From assembly GCA_030531005.1 (NCBI GenBank), contig JAUMTW010000003.1, positions 310,001-374,000 on the forward strand: DNA of 64,000 nt, written 5' to 3'. Positions 49,906 to 57,661 of this stretch are shown in pieces. This DNA is from Corynebacterium sp. Lineage in GTDB: Bacteria; Actinomycetota; Actinomycetes; Mycobacteriales; Mycobacteriaceae. The notes below the pieces were generated by a model, which saw only the letters and a list, made by a program, of their open reading frames with translations, had not been told where the DNA came from and did not search any database. The translations under genes and the position numbers were made by a program. The first letter of the stretch is position 1. The number at the start of each line of letters is the position of its first letter.

Positions 49906-50083
49906 GCGTGTCAGTAGGAGGGGTTAAGTAGGAACGGGGAACTATTGATCACAAGTGGTTGGGGTGACTGTTCAATAGCTAGTTGGGGTTTAGGCAGCTC
50001 TCGATGCTTACGTCACTTTGTTTGCCACAAGCAAATATAGTCACAACGAGTATGCCGGGTTCGCTTGCTTGAAACTTTTTCGC

Positions 50084-50089
50084 TAGAAT
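50084..50089 (+). promoter_or_regulatory. Candidate -10 element of the terC transcript
   Basis: TAGAAT, implying a transcript start near 50096, just before the first conserved bases of the riboswitch. The -35 region is not consensus. Confidence 0.45.
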
Positions 50090-50099
50090 TGTCTCTTAC

Positions 50100-50253
50100 T
50101 TGGAGGGGAGTAACCCCGAAGAAGCATCGGTCGTCAACACGGAGACAACATAGATTGTCACCCGGCCATGCTTGCTTAGCGTTTCACATATTCGTGGCTA
50201 AGCGGGAGAGACCTCCGGTTCGTTTGTTGTATCTAGACCGGAGATCCCTTTTC
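50100..50253 (+). ncRNA. yybP-ykoY (manganese) riboswitch with translational expression platform, upstream of terC
   Basis: The conserved elements of this class are present in order: GGGGAGTA (50105-50112), CGTCAACA (about 50132-50139), CCCGGCC (50161-50167), a hairpin CTTAGC/GCTAAG, and GGGAGAGACCTCC (50204-50216; class GCRAGACCU). P1 can form from GGAGG (50102-50106) with CCTCC (50212-50216). The 3' P1 strand overlaps CTCCGGT (50213-50219), which is complementary to ACCGGAG (50237-50243), the ribosome-binding site of terC. So P1 formation and ribosome-site masking exclude each other. In known examples Mn2+ stabilises the aptamer. The predicted result here is an ON switch for terC. Aptamer call from consensus memory; platform inferred. 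Confidence 0.85.
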
Positions 50254-51393
50254 ATGGAAGTATCCCTTGCAGTCTGGCTGATTACTGCGTTAATCGTAGC
50301 CGGATTTTTCGTTTTTGATTTCTACACCCACGTGCGTACCCCGCACGAGCCGACCTTAAAAGAATCCGCGCTATGGTCGCTGTTCTATATTGGATTGGCT
50401 TGCATATTCGGTGGATTCTTGTGGCTGTACTGGGGCGAGCCGGGTAATCCACACCAGCACGGTATGGAGTTTTTCACCGGCTATGTCACTGAGAAGGCCT
50501 TGAGCATTGATAACCTCTTCGTCTTCGCACTGATCATGTCGGCCTTTAAGATTCCGCGCAAGTATCAGCAAAAGGTACTGCTCATCGGTATTGCTTTGGC
50601 GTTAATCCTGCGCACCATTTTCATCCTATTAGGTGCGGCACTTATTGAGGCCTGGTCGGACGTATTCTATATTTTCGCCGTCTTCTTGCTCTACACCGCT
50701 ATCAAGTTGATCTGGGATGAGGCACGCGATGCCCCAGAAACCGATCCGAATGACATGACCGTCATTAAGTGGCTGCGCAAGGTCGTGCCAGTGACAAGTG
50801 ACTATGAGGGAGACCACCTCTATGTGCATAAAAAGGGTCAGTTTGCACTCACACCACTATTCGTGGCATTGATAGCAATTGGCTTGATTGATGTCATGTT
50901 CGCCTTGGATTCAATTCCAGCGATTTACGGCATAACCTCTGAGCCATATATCGTGTTCACCACAAATGCCTTTGCGTTGTTGGGCTTACGTCAGCTCTAC
51001 TTCTTGCTTGATGGTTTGTTGGATCGACTCGTATTCCTGTCTTATGGTCTGGGTATTATCCTTGGGTTTATCGGTGTGAAGCTGCTGCTGCACGCACTGC
51101 ATGAGAATAACCTCGTATTTATCAATGGTGGCGAAAATGTTGCTGTGCCAGAGATCGGCGTGGAAACCTCCCTGTTAGTGATCCTTGGTGTTTTGACCGT
51201 GACCGTAATCGCCTCGTTGATCTACTCACGTCTACATCCGCCAAGCAATCATGCGTCCAACAAGGGGGATTCTATTCCAGAAGACCCAGAAGACGCAGCA
51301 GCGGTTGCTACTGGTGTAACTGAGTCTGGTACGAAGTCAGCCGATGATGCCGAGCGACACGATGCTATGAAGGTGAATCAGCAAGCAGAATAG
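50254..51393 (+). CDS. TerC family integral membrane protein, putative manganese exporter
   Basis: The 379-residue protein has about nine membrane segments and the TerC signatures GYVTEKALSIDNLFVFALIM and LIAIGLIDVMFALDSIPAIYGIT, each with acidic residues within the membrane that could bind a cation. A polar C-terminal tail of about 60 residues follows. TerC/Alx/MeeF proteins export or handle Mn2+, some to load exported enzymes, and the manganese riboswitch in front supports this role here. ATG 50254 lies 10 nt after GGAG. An open frame runs from 50065 through the riboswitch in the same frame, but its product (RRQHRLSPGHACLAF) is the translated RNA leader, not protein. Confidence 0.92.
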   Translation: MEVSLAVWLITALIVAGFFVFDFYTHVRTPHEPTLKESALWSLFYIGLACIFGGFLWLYWGEPGNPHQHGMEFFTGYVTEKALSIDNLFVFALIMSAFKIPRKYQQKVLLIGIALALILRTIFILLGAALIEAWSDVFYIFAVFLLYTAIKLIWDEARDAPETDPNDMTVIKWLRKVVPVTSDYEGDHLYVHKKGQFALTPLFVALIAIGLIDVMFALDSIPAIYGITSEPYIVFTTNAFALLGLRQLYFLLDGLLDRLVFLSYGLGIILGFIGVKLLLHALHENNLVFINGGENVAVPEIGVETSLLVILGVLTVTVIASLIYSRLHPPSNHASNKGDSIPEDPEDAAAVATGVTESGTKSADDAERHDAMKVNQQAE

Positions 51394-51438
51394 CCGGAAG
51401 ATTCCGACTTCAGTTGCTGTCGCATAAGATGCAAAATA

Positions 51439-51470
51439 AGCCCCGCGCCTGCTATGGTGCGGGGCTTTGC
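51439..51470 (+). terminator. Terminator after terC
   Basis: AGCCCCGC (51439-51446) pairs with GCGGGGCT (51459-51466), with a 12-nt loop and TTT following. The A-run upstream lets it also act leftward for the convergent gene. Confidence 0.85.
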
Positions 51471-51596
51471 TGCTAGGGGATGTCGCTTGTGAGAAAGCGA
51501 GGGGCACACACTTTGAAAAGGCACTGCCGCAGTCGACAGCGCTAATCGTTACATGTCTGCCGTGGGGCGTTAGCGGAGTGCTGTGGAAAGCGTCAT

Positions 51597-51911
51597 TTAG
51601 GCTTCTGCGTCCGGGAAAACGTTCAAGACTGGATTCCACACGCGGATCTTGCGACCTGTCAGTGCACCTTCTTGCGCGAAAGGATCCTTATCGAGGAGGT
51701 CTGCTACTTCTTTGCCGCTGATCGAGGCTGGGAATCGCAGTACTATGAGCGCACCTCCATCGGCATCCAGGTAGGGACCAGAACCAAGGAGATTGCCAGC
51801 GGCTTTGAGCTCCCCGAGGAACTCACGGTGGCGGGGGCGTAGTTCTGGAATCTGGGTACTGTCCGCGGGATATTCATAGGTTACTGCGTAGGTGATGAAT
51901 TCTTCAGCCAT
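51597..51911 (-). CDS. YciI-like (YCII-related domain) protein
   Basis: The 104-residue protein has the small ferredoxin-like YCII fold: YAVTYEYPADSTQIPELRPRHREFLGELKAAGNLLGSGPYLDADGGALIVLRFP. The conserved His-Asp pair (RPRH and LDAD) is present. Members are putative enzymes, some acting on chlorinated aromatics; the role is mostly unknown. ATG 51911 is chosen because TAGAAT (51918-51923, minus) lies 6 nt before it; the upstream ATG at 51917 would then be outside the transcript. It is convergent with terC. Confidence 0.82.
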   Translation of the reverse strand: MAEEFITYAVTYEYPADSTQIPELRPRHREFLGELKAAGNLLGSGPYLDADGGALIVLRFPASISGKEVADLLDKDPFAQEGALTGRKIRVWNPVLNVFPDAEA

Positions 51912-52354
51912 ACTCATATTCTAGTTTTCTTCGCTGCTTCGCGCATGCTGACCACTACTCTTTTTTAAAAGTCCAAGACCGAAGCTGCTACGTATCCACA
52001 GACCTCCCAGACAGTATTGACGCACGGACGATTAATGCTGAAAGGATTACGGACAAAATGCCACTCATTGCATCTAGCTTCGTCGTATAATTCAAGGGAA
52101 CCCCGCTTTTCGGGTGTGTGGTACTCATCGTGCAGGTGTAATGACACAACCGCACGATCTTTGCCACAGAAGTTGTGCAAACGGGAGTATCCTCAATCAG
52201 GTAGCACATCATCTGGTGAGGATGCGTTCAGTACTATCTGCTCGGTAGTACAGCTGCTCGGTAGTACAGCTACACAGTGGCGCAGAAACGCTGGGACACA
52301 GTGGCCGAAAGCCATGCCGCAAAGCAATACAGGATTACAAAGGGAGTACGAGAG
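51912..52354. other. Intergenic region upstream of pgsA
   Basis: The 443 bases hold the YciI promoter at the left and, further right, a 16-bp tandem repeat (52238-52269). The frame 52277-52354 continues into pgsA, but its extra residues have no family counterpart. AGGGAG (52340-52345) is the pgsA ribosome site. Confidence 0.5.
52238..52269. repeat. 16-bp tandem duplication upstream of pgsA
   Basis: CTGCTCGGTAGTACAG occurs at 52238-52253 and 52254-52269 without mismatch. Upstream AGTACTA adds an inverted match to TAGTAC in each copy, so either copy could form a short hairpin with it. Confidence 0.9.
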
Positions 52355-52939
52355 ATGGCGAAGCAACAAGCGCAGGTCTCGAATTGGAATCTGCCCAACG
52401 TACTGACTTCATTACGCATCCTATTTATCCCCGTTTTCGCCTGGCTGGCATTAGCGGCAAATAATGAGCATACCGGTTGGCAGTGGTCGGCTTTTCTCGT
52501 CTTCGCACTACTGATGCTCACCGATAAGCTTGACGGCGACATCGCGCGTGCACGTGGGATTGTTACCAACTTCGGCAAGATCGCGGATCCGATTGCGGAT
52601 AAGGCCTTGATGATTACGGCCTTGGTCTGCCTGAATATTGTCGGTGCGTTGGCTTGGTGGATCACCATTGTCATAGTCATTCGAGAACTTGGCATTACTT
52701 TCTGGCGCATGTTCCAGCTACGCCAAGGAAATGTGGTACCAGCAAGCCGTGGTGGCAAGATTAAGACCACCTTGCAAAGTATGGCCGTGGCTATGTACCT
52801 CATCCCATTCCCAGCCTGGATGGACATCCCAAGCCTGCTGGTGATGCTGGCTGCGGTCATTATCACGGTCGTTACCGGTGTGCAGTATATTGTGGACTTT
52901 CACAAGATCGATCAAGGCGCGAACAAACGCGTTAAGTAG
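52355..52939 (+). CDS. pgsA: CDP-diacylglycerol–glycerol-3-phosphate 3-phosphatidyltransferase
   Basis: PgsA makes phosphatidylglycerol phosphate in the membrane. The 194-residue protein begins with NLPNVLTSLRILFIPVFAWLAL, then has the CDP-alcohol phosphotransferase signature DGDIARARGIVTNFGKIADPIAD (DGxxAR...G...D...D), and four to five membrane segments in total. ATG 52355 has AGGGAG 9 bases upstream. cinA follows 9 bases after the stop, a pgsA-cinA-clgR order that is common in actinobacteria. Confidence 0.94.
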   Translation: MAKQQAQVSNWNLPNVLTSLRILFIPVFAWLALAANNEHTGWQWSAFLVFALLMLTDKLDGDIARARGIVTNFGKIADPIADKALMITALVCLNIVGALAWWITIVIVIRELGITFWRMFQLRQGNVVPASRGGKIKTTLQSMAVAMYLIPFPAWMDIPSLLVMLAAVIITVVTGVQYIVDFHKIDQGANKRVK

Positions 52940-52948
52940 TGCCATTCT

Positions 52949-53596
52949 ATGTTTACACGTATTGGTGATTCGCTTGACAGTGCCCGCGAGATTGCAACTG
53001 CAGTGATCACAGAGCTTACTCGTACAGGGGAGACAGTAGCGACGTGCGAGTCGCTTACTGCTGGGTTGGTTGCTGCCACGCTCGCTGATGTGTCAGGGGC
53101 AAGTGCGGTCCTACGCGGTGGATTGATAACTTATGCCACCGAGCTTAAAGCTGAGCTAGCTGGTGTGCCGACTGCGGCCCTTGCTGTTCAAGGTCCGGTG
53201 CATCCGGAAACTGCGCGAAGTATGGCAGAAGGTGCGGCGGCATGCTGTGGTGCACATTGGGGGGTGAGCTGTACTGGGGTAGCTGGCCCTGATCCACAAA
53301 ATGGCCATGCGGTTGGCGAAGTCTACTTCGGTTTTGCCTACTACGACACCGTCACTACTGCCAGAAAATCAGCAGTTACCGCTGCGCCGGGTGTTCGACC
53401 CCAGCCGCGCTCATGGGTCTTTCAGGGCATAATGGATGAGGCAGGCATCCCAACGCTGTATGAGGTTGGTTGCGATACCCTAATTCCGTCTGGCGAAGTC
53501 GTGCAAGGCTCCCGGCGAGAAATTCGTGAAACCACAGTTTTGCTGGCAATCCAAGGTTTGCAGTACTTACACCAGCTGCAAACCCAGCGCAGCTGA
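52949..53596 (+). CDS. cinA: CinA C-terminal domain protein (nicotinamide-nucleotide amidohydrolase type) with an insertion
   Basis: PncC/CinA-C proteins deamidate NMN to NaMN in pyridine-nucleotide recycling. The 215-residue protein has ATCESLTAGLVAATLADVSGASAVLRGGLITYATELK and the catalytic-region SCTGVAGPDPQNGHAVGEVYFGFA. Stand-alone CinA-C domains are usually about 160 residues. Here about 40 extra residues (roughly 140-185, containing VRPQPRSWVFQGIMDEAGIPTLYEVGCDTLIP) lie between the core and the final GSRREIRETTVLLAIQGL helix. The full-length COG1058 N-domain is absent. It follows pgsA closely and is probably co-transcribed. Confidence 0.85.
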   Translation: MFTRIGDSLDSAREIATAVITELTRTGETVATCESLTAGLVAATLADVSGASAVLRGGLITYATELKAELAGVPTAALAVQGPVHPETARSMAEGAAACCGAHWGVSCTGVAGPDPQNGHAVGEVYFGFAYYDTVTTARKSAVTAAPGVRPQPRSWVFQGIMDEAGIPTLYEVGCDTLIPSGEVVQGSRREIRETTVLLAIQGLQYLHQLQTQRS

Positions 53597-53754
53597 AATT
53601 GTTGTAATATTTGGGGCTATAGTCGCATATCTATGAGTAAACTCGTAGTTGACCCGGCGAACCGTTTGGGGGTGGCAATCTCTTAACTGAAGTATGAGAA
53701 TTTGCCTGGAAAACAACGCGATTTTGCCCACAATCCGATAATTGCGTGCTCGTA

Positions 53755-53786
53755 GGGAACAATCATGGTGCAATACCCGTTAGACT
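53755..53786 (+). promoter_or_regulatory. SigH-type promoter candidate of clgR
   Basis: GGGAAC (53755-53760) and CGTTAG (53778-53783) are separated so that GGAA and CGTT lie 18 bases apart, matching the ECF sigma factor SigH pattern of corynebacteria. clgR is, as I recall, a SigH target in C. glutamicum. TAGACT (53781-53786) overlaps the -10 and could act as a SigA hexamer, with 8 nt to ATG 53795. Confidence 0.6.
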
Positions 53787-53794
53787 AAGTGATG

Positions 53795-54112
53795 ATGAAT
53801 AACACAGTAATTTTAGAAAACCCAGTACGCCCAGAGCGTAAAGCTCTCCCCGAGCCCTTACTTCGCGAGGCTTTAGGAGCAGCATTACGCGCTTTCCGCG
53901 CTGATAAGGGCATTACCCTTCGTGAACTTGCCGAGGCTTCCCGAGTATCTCCTGGGTATCTCTCGGAATTAGAACGTGGCCGCAAAGAGGTCTCTTCTGA
54001 GCTTTTAGCTTCGGTGTGCCATGCATTAGATGCCACTGTTGCCGATGTACTGATTGAAGCGGCAGGTTCTATGGCCGTCCAGCATGCGGAAGCTGATTTA
54101 GCCCGAGTCTAA
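53795..54112 (+). CDS. clgR: Transcriptional regulator ClgR (XRE family)
   Basis: ClgR activates clpP1P2, clpC and other proteolysis and stress genes in actinobacteria and is itself a ClpCP substrate. The 105-residue protein consists of one helix-turn-helix domain: LGAALRAFRADKGITLRELAEASRVSPGYLSELERGRKEVSSELLASVCHALD, followed by VADVLIEAAG. Three candidate starts (GTG 53789, ATG 53792, ATG 53795) are adjacent; the promoter position favours 53795. A terminator follows. pspA is the next gene, as in mycobacteria, where ClgR controls the Psp response. Confidence 0.92.
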   Translation: MNNTVILENPVRPERKALPEPLLREALGAALRAFRADKGITLRELAEASRVSPGYLSELERGRKEVSSELLASVCHALDATVADVLIEAAGSMAVQHAEADLARV

Positions 54113-54128
54113 CCATTTTCGTACACAC

Positions 54129-54171
54129 AGCCACACGGCGAGCTTTCCTAAGCAGGCGTGTGGCTTTTTAA
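54129..54171 (+). terminator. Terminator after clgR
   Basis: AGCCACACG (54129-54137) pairs perfectly with CGTGTGGCT (54157-54165), followed by TTTTTA. Confidence 0.9.
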
Positions 54172-54274
54172 TGGAAGCACCTACAACGTTGGCATGCAGC
54201 ATGCATCTATGAGGGCACGAGTGCACAATGTTGAATGTGTGCCCTAGCTACGCGATCCTGTGGCGCAAGTAGGT

Positions 54275-54280
54275 TAGAAT
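54275..54280 (+). promoter_or_regulatory. Candidate -10 element of pspA
   Basis: TAGAAT, about 80 bases before the pspA ATG. Together with the clgR terminator it suggests separate transcription of pspA. A ClgR operator was looked for by eye but not identified. Confidence 0.4.
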
Positions 54281-54359
54281 AAATACAAAGTGCTGTAGGC
54301 GCATAGTCAGTATGCCGCTGCAGCTGCAATGAAGACAATAATGAAGAAGTGAGTGACTC

Positions 54360-55187
54360 ATGGCGAATCCTTTTAGCAAGGGTTGGAATTACTTGATGGC
54401 CCTTTTCGATAACAAGATTGAAGAAAAGGCAGATCCGAAGGTCCAGATTCAGCAGGCTATCGAGCAATCCCAGAAGCAGCACCGTGATCTGTCCCAACAG
54501 GCAGCTGCTGTGATTGGTAATCAACGTCAGCTGGAGATGCAACTCAACCGGCAACTCAATGAAATTGAAAAGTTGCAGGGAAATACCCGGCAGGCTCTCA
54601 AGCTTGCTGATCAGGCTCGTGCTCAAGGTGATAATGCCAAGGCCGTAGAATACGAAAATGCTGCTGAAGCTTTTGCTACTCAGCTGGTATCTGCAGAGCA
54701 GGGCGTGGAAGATACCAAGAAGCTGCATGATCAGGCTTTGCAGCAGGCGCAGGCAGCCAAGCAAGCTGTGGAGCGTAGTGCGATGAACCTGCAGCAACAA
54801 ACTGCGGAGAAGACCAAGCTGCTGAGTCAATTAGAGCAGGCCAAGATGCAGGAGAAGGTGGCAGAGTCCATCAACTCCATGAATTCCATCAGCGCGCAGA
54901 ATTCGCCGAACTTAGAGCAGGTGCGCGACAAGATCGAAAACCGTTATGCCAAGGCTTTGGGTTCTGCTGAGTTGGCAGAAAACAGTGTGGACTACCGTAT
55001 GGCGGAGATTCAGCAGGCAAATACTCAGTTCGCGGGTCATAGCCGCCTGGAGCAAATCCGTGCTGAGATGAACACGGGGAACCAGGCTGTGACCGGGGGT
55101 CAGGCGACTCCAGAGCTCACCCAGGCGCCTACGAGCTCTGAGGATGATGCCGTAGCCCAGAAGTTGCGTGAGCTACGCGAACAATAA
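54360..55187 (+). CDS. pspA: PspA/IM30 family membrane-stress protein
   Basis: PspA/IM30 proteins are peripheral ESCRT-III-like proteins that coat and repair the inner membrane under stress. The 275-residue protein is almost entirely coiled coil, rich in Gln, Glu, Ala and Lys, and starts with the amphipathic [34 protein letters not shown] of the family. A flexible Gln/Thr/Pro tail (about 240-262) precedes the end. In M. tuberculosis clgR and pspA are neighbours and ClgR drives the response, so the same logic is likely here. ATG 54360 has only a weak ribosome site (GAAGTGAGTG). Confidence 0.9.
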   Translation: MANPFSKGWNYLMALFDNKIEEKADPKVQIQQAIEQSQKQHRDLSQQAAAVIGNQRQLEMQLNRQLNEIEKLQGNTRQALKLADQARAQGDNAKAVEYENAAEAFATQLVSAEQGVEDTKKLHDQALQQAQAAKQAVERSAMNLQQQTAEKTKLLSQLEQAKMQEKVAESINSMNSISAQNSPNLEQVRDKIENRYAKALGSAELAENSVDYRMAEIQQANTQFAGHSRLEQIRAEMNTGNQAVTGGQATPELTQAPTSSEDDAVAQKLRELREQ

Positions 55188-55224
55188 TCAACAATAAATA
55201 CCGTTGACGGCAGAGTAATGCATC

Positions 55225-55263
55225 GAGGTTAGTACACCTATGTGGTGGGCTAGCCTCTTTTGC
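55225..55263 (+). terminator. Terminator after pspA
   Basis: GAGGTTAG (55225-55232) pairs with CTAGCCTC (55250-55257) with one wobble. An inner CACC/GGTG helix extends it, and TTTT follows. Confidence 0.82.
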
Positions 55264-55431
55264 TTGTCTTGTGGCATAAATGCGGCGCTGATCTGACCAA
55301 TACACGAGTGAGTGCCAAAGCGCAGTTCATGCCTCCATACGTTCTAGCTCAGCTAGGAGAGGAGCGTAGCGCAGCAAAAAGTCCGCGCTAGGAGGAACAA
55401 GCACGGACATCAGTCGGAAAAATTTTTGATG

Positions 55432-56082
55432 CTACGTATCCTCGCCGTAGTTTTCGCCGGCATTATCATCACCAACACCGCGTGCCCATAAGGCCTCCGA
55501 GAGGAGGCGAGCTCGGCGAATCGAACGAATGAGCACCGGACTGCCAAGGGCCAGCATAGAAAAGCCAAGGCCACGTGCCTTGCGGGCTTCCATGACCTCA
55601 AAGACAGTTGCGAAAGTCAAGGGGATCAGACGCATGGTCAGGGAGAAGGCCAGGATGATGGTGTCCACGGGTACGCCAATGCGCCGGGTCGGCTCCAAGC
55701 CACTACTCAACGCATCCATCATCCGCTCTAAGGTGGTGGTGAGCGTGATCAACAGAGCGGTCATCAGCGGTGCCAAGATAGAAAAGATGATGGTAACTGC
55801 AGTGGGGAAGTCTTGACGCCACCATTGGAAGGCCCCGAGTAATGCCAGGATCGGCAGCACCGGCCAAATTTGCCCCCACGCAATACCGAGTGGAATGCTG
55901 GCACTGGCATATAAGCCAACAACTGCAAGAACCAGCACACCAGAGCTATACCACTGCTGTAACCAAAGGGTGGAGACCAAAACCAATGTAATGAGGACGA
56001 GGAATTTCCACTTCGGCGCTAAGCGATGAACCCAGGTATTTCCAGGTACATACACACCTAAGGGCATAGCGAGGCTTTTCAT
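55432..56082 (-). CDS. bioN: Biotin ECF transporter transmembrane subunit BioN (EcfT)
   Basis: This is the transmembrane coupling subunit of the energy-coupling-factor biotin importer. The 216-residue protein has five to six hydrophobic segments and the EcfT coupling motif in the C-terminal part (FEVMEARKARGLGF, the ARG box that docks on the ATPase). ATG 56082 overlaps the bioM stop by 4 bases (ATGA). It is the last gene of bioY-bioM-bioN. Confidence 0.92.
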   Translation of the reverse strand: MKSLAMPLGVYVPGNTWVHRLAPKWKFLVLITLVLVSTLWLQQWYSSGVLVLAVVGLYASASIPLGIAWGQIWPVLPILALLGAFQWWRQDFPTAVTIIFSILAPLMTALLITLTTTLERMMDALSSGLEPTRRIGVPVDTIILAFSLTMRLIPLTFATVFEVMEARKARGLGFSMLALGSPVLIRSIRRARLLSEALWARGVGDDNAGENYGEDT

Positions 56083-56771
56083 AGCGCTTCACTTTCCATC
56101 AGCTCCAAATAGGCTGGGATGACGCTAGTGGCAGGACCATCGGCGTAGATGCCGCCATCATGGATGCAGAGCACGCGCTCGAAATCGCTCAAGAAATCCA
56201 AATCATGACTCACTACAATGAGTTGCTGTTCGAGGGAGCTAAACACCTTTTTGAGTTTCATGCGATTACGAACATCCAACAATGTGGTGGGCTCATCGGC
56301 AATGATGGTCTCAGGCTCAATGATTAGCACAGAAGATAAGGCAAGCAGTTGCTTTTGCCCACCAGAAAGCAAGTGCGGGGACTGGTGAGCATGATCGATG
56401 AGGCCAAAACGCGTAAGCATCGCATCCACGCGCTCTTTGCGTTCTTGTTTACTGAGCTTCGAGCGCCGTAGTGAAAATGCGAGGTCCTCGGCAACAGTGG
56501 GCATAACAATCTGGTTATCGGCATCAGAAAATACGAAGCCGACCTGCTTGCGAACCTGCTTGCCCTCCTTAGAAACATCCAGCCCGTTATACATCACCGT
56601 GCCGCGCGTTGGGTCATGCAGCCCATTGATGAGGCGAACTAAGGAAGATTTGCCGTTGCCGTTGGCACCGATGATGCCAATTCGCTGCTCAGTTAGTGTG
56701 AGACTGAAGGGTTGTAAAACGATGCGCTCGTCATAAGCGAGCGCAACGTCATCAAAATGAATTTCGGGCAT
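56079..56771 (-). CDS. bioM: Biotin ECF transporter ATPase BioM (EcfA)
   Basis: The 230-residue ABC ATPase powers biotin uptake. Walker A is GANGNGKSS, the signature region LLSGGQKQLLALS, Walker B TIIADEPTTLLD and the switch VVSHDLDFL. Only one ATPase gene is present, so the transporter is the dedicated (group I) BioMNY type with a BioM dimer. ATG 56771 lies 2 bases after the bioY stop. Confidence 0.93.
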   Translation of the reverse strand: MPEIHFDDVALAYDERIVLQPFSLTLTEQRIGIIGANGNGKSSLVRLINGLHDPTRGTVMYNGLDVSKEGKQVRKQVGFVFSDADNQIVMPTVAEDLAFSLRRSKLSKQERKERVDAMLTRFGLIDHAHQSPHLLSGGQKQLLALSSVLIIEPETIIADEPTTLLDVRNRMKLKKVFSSLEQQLIVVSHDLDFLSDFERVLCIHDGGIYADGPATSVIPAYLELMESEAL

Positions 56772-56773
56772 GC

Positions 56774-57412
56774 CTAATTGTCTTCAGGATTTTCGCCGGC
56801 TTCTTGTCCACGGAATTGCACGCTCGTCGCTTCTTTGCTGCCCCAGCGGATGTCAGGAAATGCCGCATGTACACTCCATGCGATCAAGACTATGATGACC
56901 AGCTTGCCCAAGTCTGGAATCAAGAACGCACCATTGGATACCAATGCCTCCCAGAACTCCATATCAGCGCGTAACACAAGACCAACCGAGCCACACAAGT
57001 ACTGGGTGGCCAAAGCGAGGAGCGCACCGATGGACATGAATACGATGAGGGTTGACTTCTTCGCATTGCGGGGTGCCATGTAGGCAAAGAGACCAGCCAC
57101 GATTGGTGCGATCAGATACCCCACCAGGTAGCCGATGGAAATGCCACCCAGGGATGCCAGGGTGCTCCGACCACCAGCGAGTACGGGCAATCCGAGTAGG
57201 CCGAGACCTAAGAATAGTGCTGCAGCGTAGAAGCCGCGCCTTGGGCCGAGTACTAAGCCGGCTAAGATAATGATCGCATTTTGGAGCACGATTGGTAAGC
57301 CAGTTGCGCCAACCGGGATCGAGACGAATGCGAAAACAATGATGAGGGCTGCGAACATGGCCACATAGGCTAGATCAAGCAGACCGTTGCGTTGGGATAC
57401 AGAAGAACTCAC
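56774..57412 (-). CDS. bioY: Biotin-binding S component BioY
   Basis: BioY captures biotin and delivers it through the ECF module. The 212-residue membrane protein has six hydrophobic segments and the family pattern GLPIVLQNAIIILAGLVLGPRRGFYAAALFLGLGLLGLPVLAGGRSTLASLGGISIGYLVGY. The start is GTG 57412. A consensus TATAAT (57419-57424, minus strand) lies 6 nt upstream, so the operon is probably leaderless. Corynebacteria are often biotin auxotrophs; whether this one is cannot be told here. Confidence 0.95.
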   Translation of the reverse strand: MSSSVSQRNGLLDLAYVAMFAALIIVFAFVSIPVGATGLPIVLQNAIIILAGLVLGPRRGFYAAALFLGLGLLGLPVLAGGRSTLASLGGISIGYLVGYLIAPIVAGLFAYMAPRNAKKSTLIVFMSIGALLALATQYLCGSVGLVLRADMEFWEALVSNGAFLIPDLGKLVIIVLIAWSVHAAFPDIRWGSKEATSVQFRGQEAGENPEDN

Positions 57413-57418
57413 GACGAA

Positions 57419-57436
57419 ATTATAGAATAGTGTTCA
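57419..57436 (-). promoter_or_regulatory. bioYMN promoter with a weak BioQ-like operator
   Basis: TATAAT at 57419-57424 is the -10. Just upstream on the minus strand, TGAACACTATTCT (57424-57436) keeps the first half of the BioQ pattern TGAAC-N3-GTTAC but only part of the second. Promoter likely; operator tentative. Confidence 0.45.
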
Positions 57437-57648
57437 ATTGTATTACCAGTGCTTTTGCATGAATTGCGTAGATGTGTAGCAAATTCTTGTATTTGCCCAG
57501 TTCGAACGGGGGAACGTGGTGGGGGTACGACTTTCCGTTTTTTCGGTGATGTGAAGCTTCGTCGCATGGGGAGATGCTGTCGTACGTTGTTCGCTCTCGG
57601 CTGTTCGCAGCGAAGAGTGTCAAGAGGAAAGGCTGGGTGGAAAGTAGC

Positions 57649-57654
57649 TAGAAT
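57649..57654 (+). promoter_or_regulatory. Candidate -10 element of the DUF3046 gene (leaderless)
   Basis: TAGAAT ends 7 nt before ATG 57662 and overlaps the alternative ATG at 57653, which it therefore argues against. Confidence 0.5.
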
Positions 57655-57661
57655 GCAAAGC

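Larger units (their letters stand above)
49863..50095. other. Non-coding gap between ftsK and the terC leader
   Basis: Near the left end GATGCCAGG (49879-49887) and CCTGGCATC (49897-49905) form a 9-bp hairpin that could end the ftsK transcript, though no U-run follows. Further right is TAGAAT (50084-50089), the likely -10 of the riboswitch transcript. Nothing else was seen. Confidence 0.5.

Noticed and set aside
50065..50253. N-terminal extension of TerC from 50065
   Set aside because: The extra codons coincide with the riboswitch and give a basic non-conserved peptide; the ribosome site is at 50240-50243.
57449..57661. N-terminal extension of the DUF3046 protein
   Set aside because: The extra 71 residues are Arg/Cys-rich and precede the promoter-like TAGAAT; the family starts MRL.
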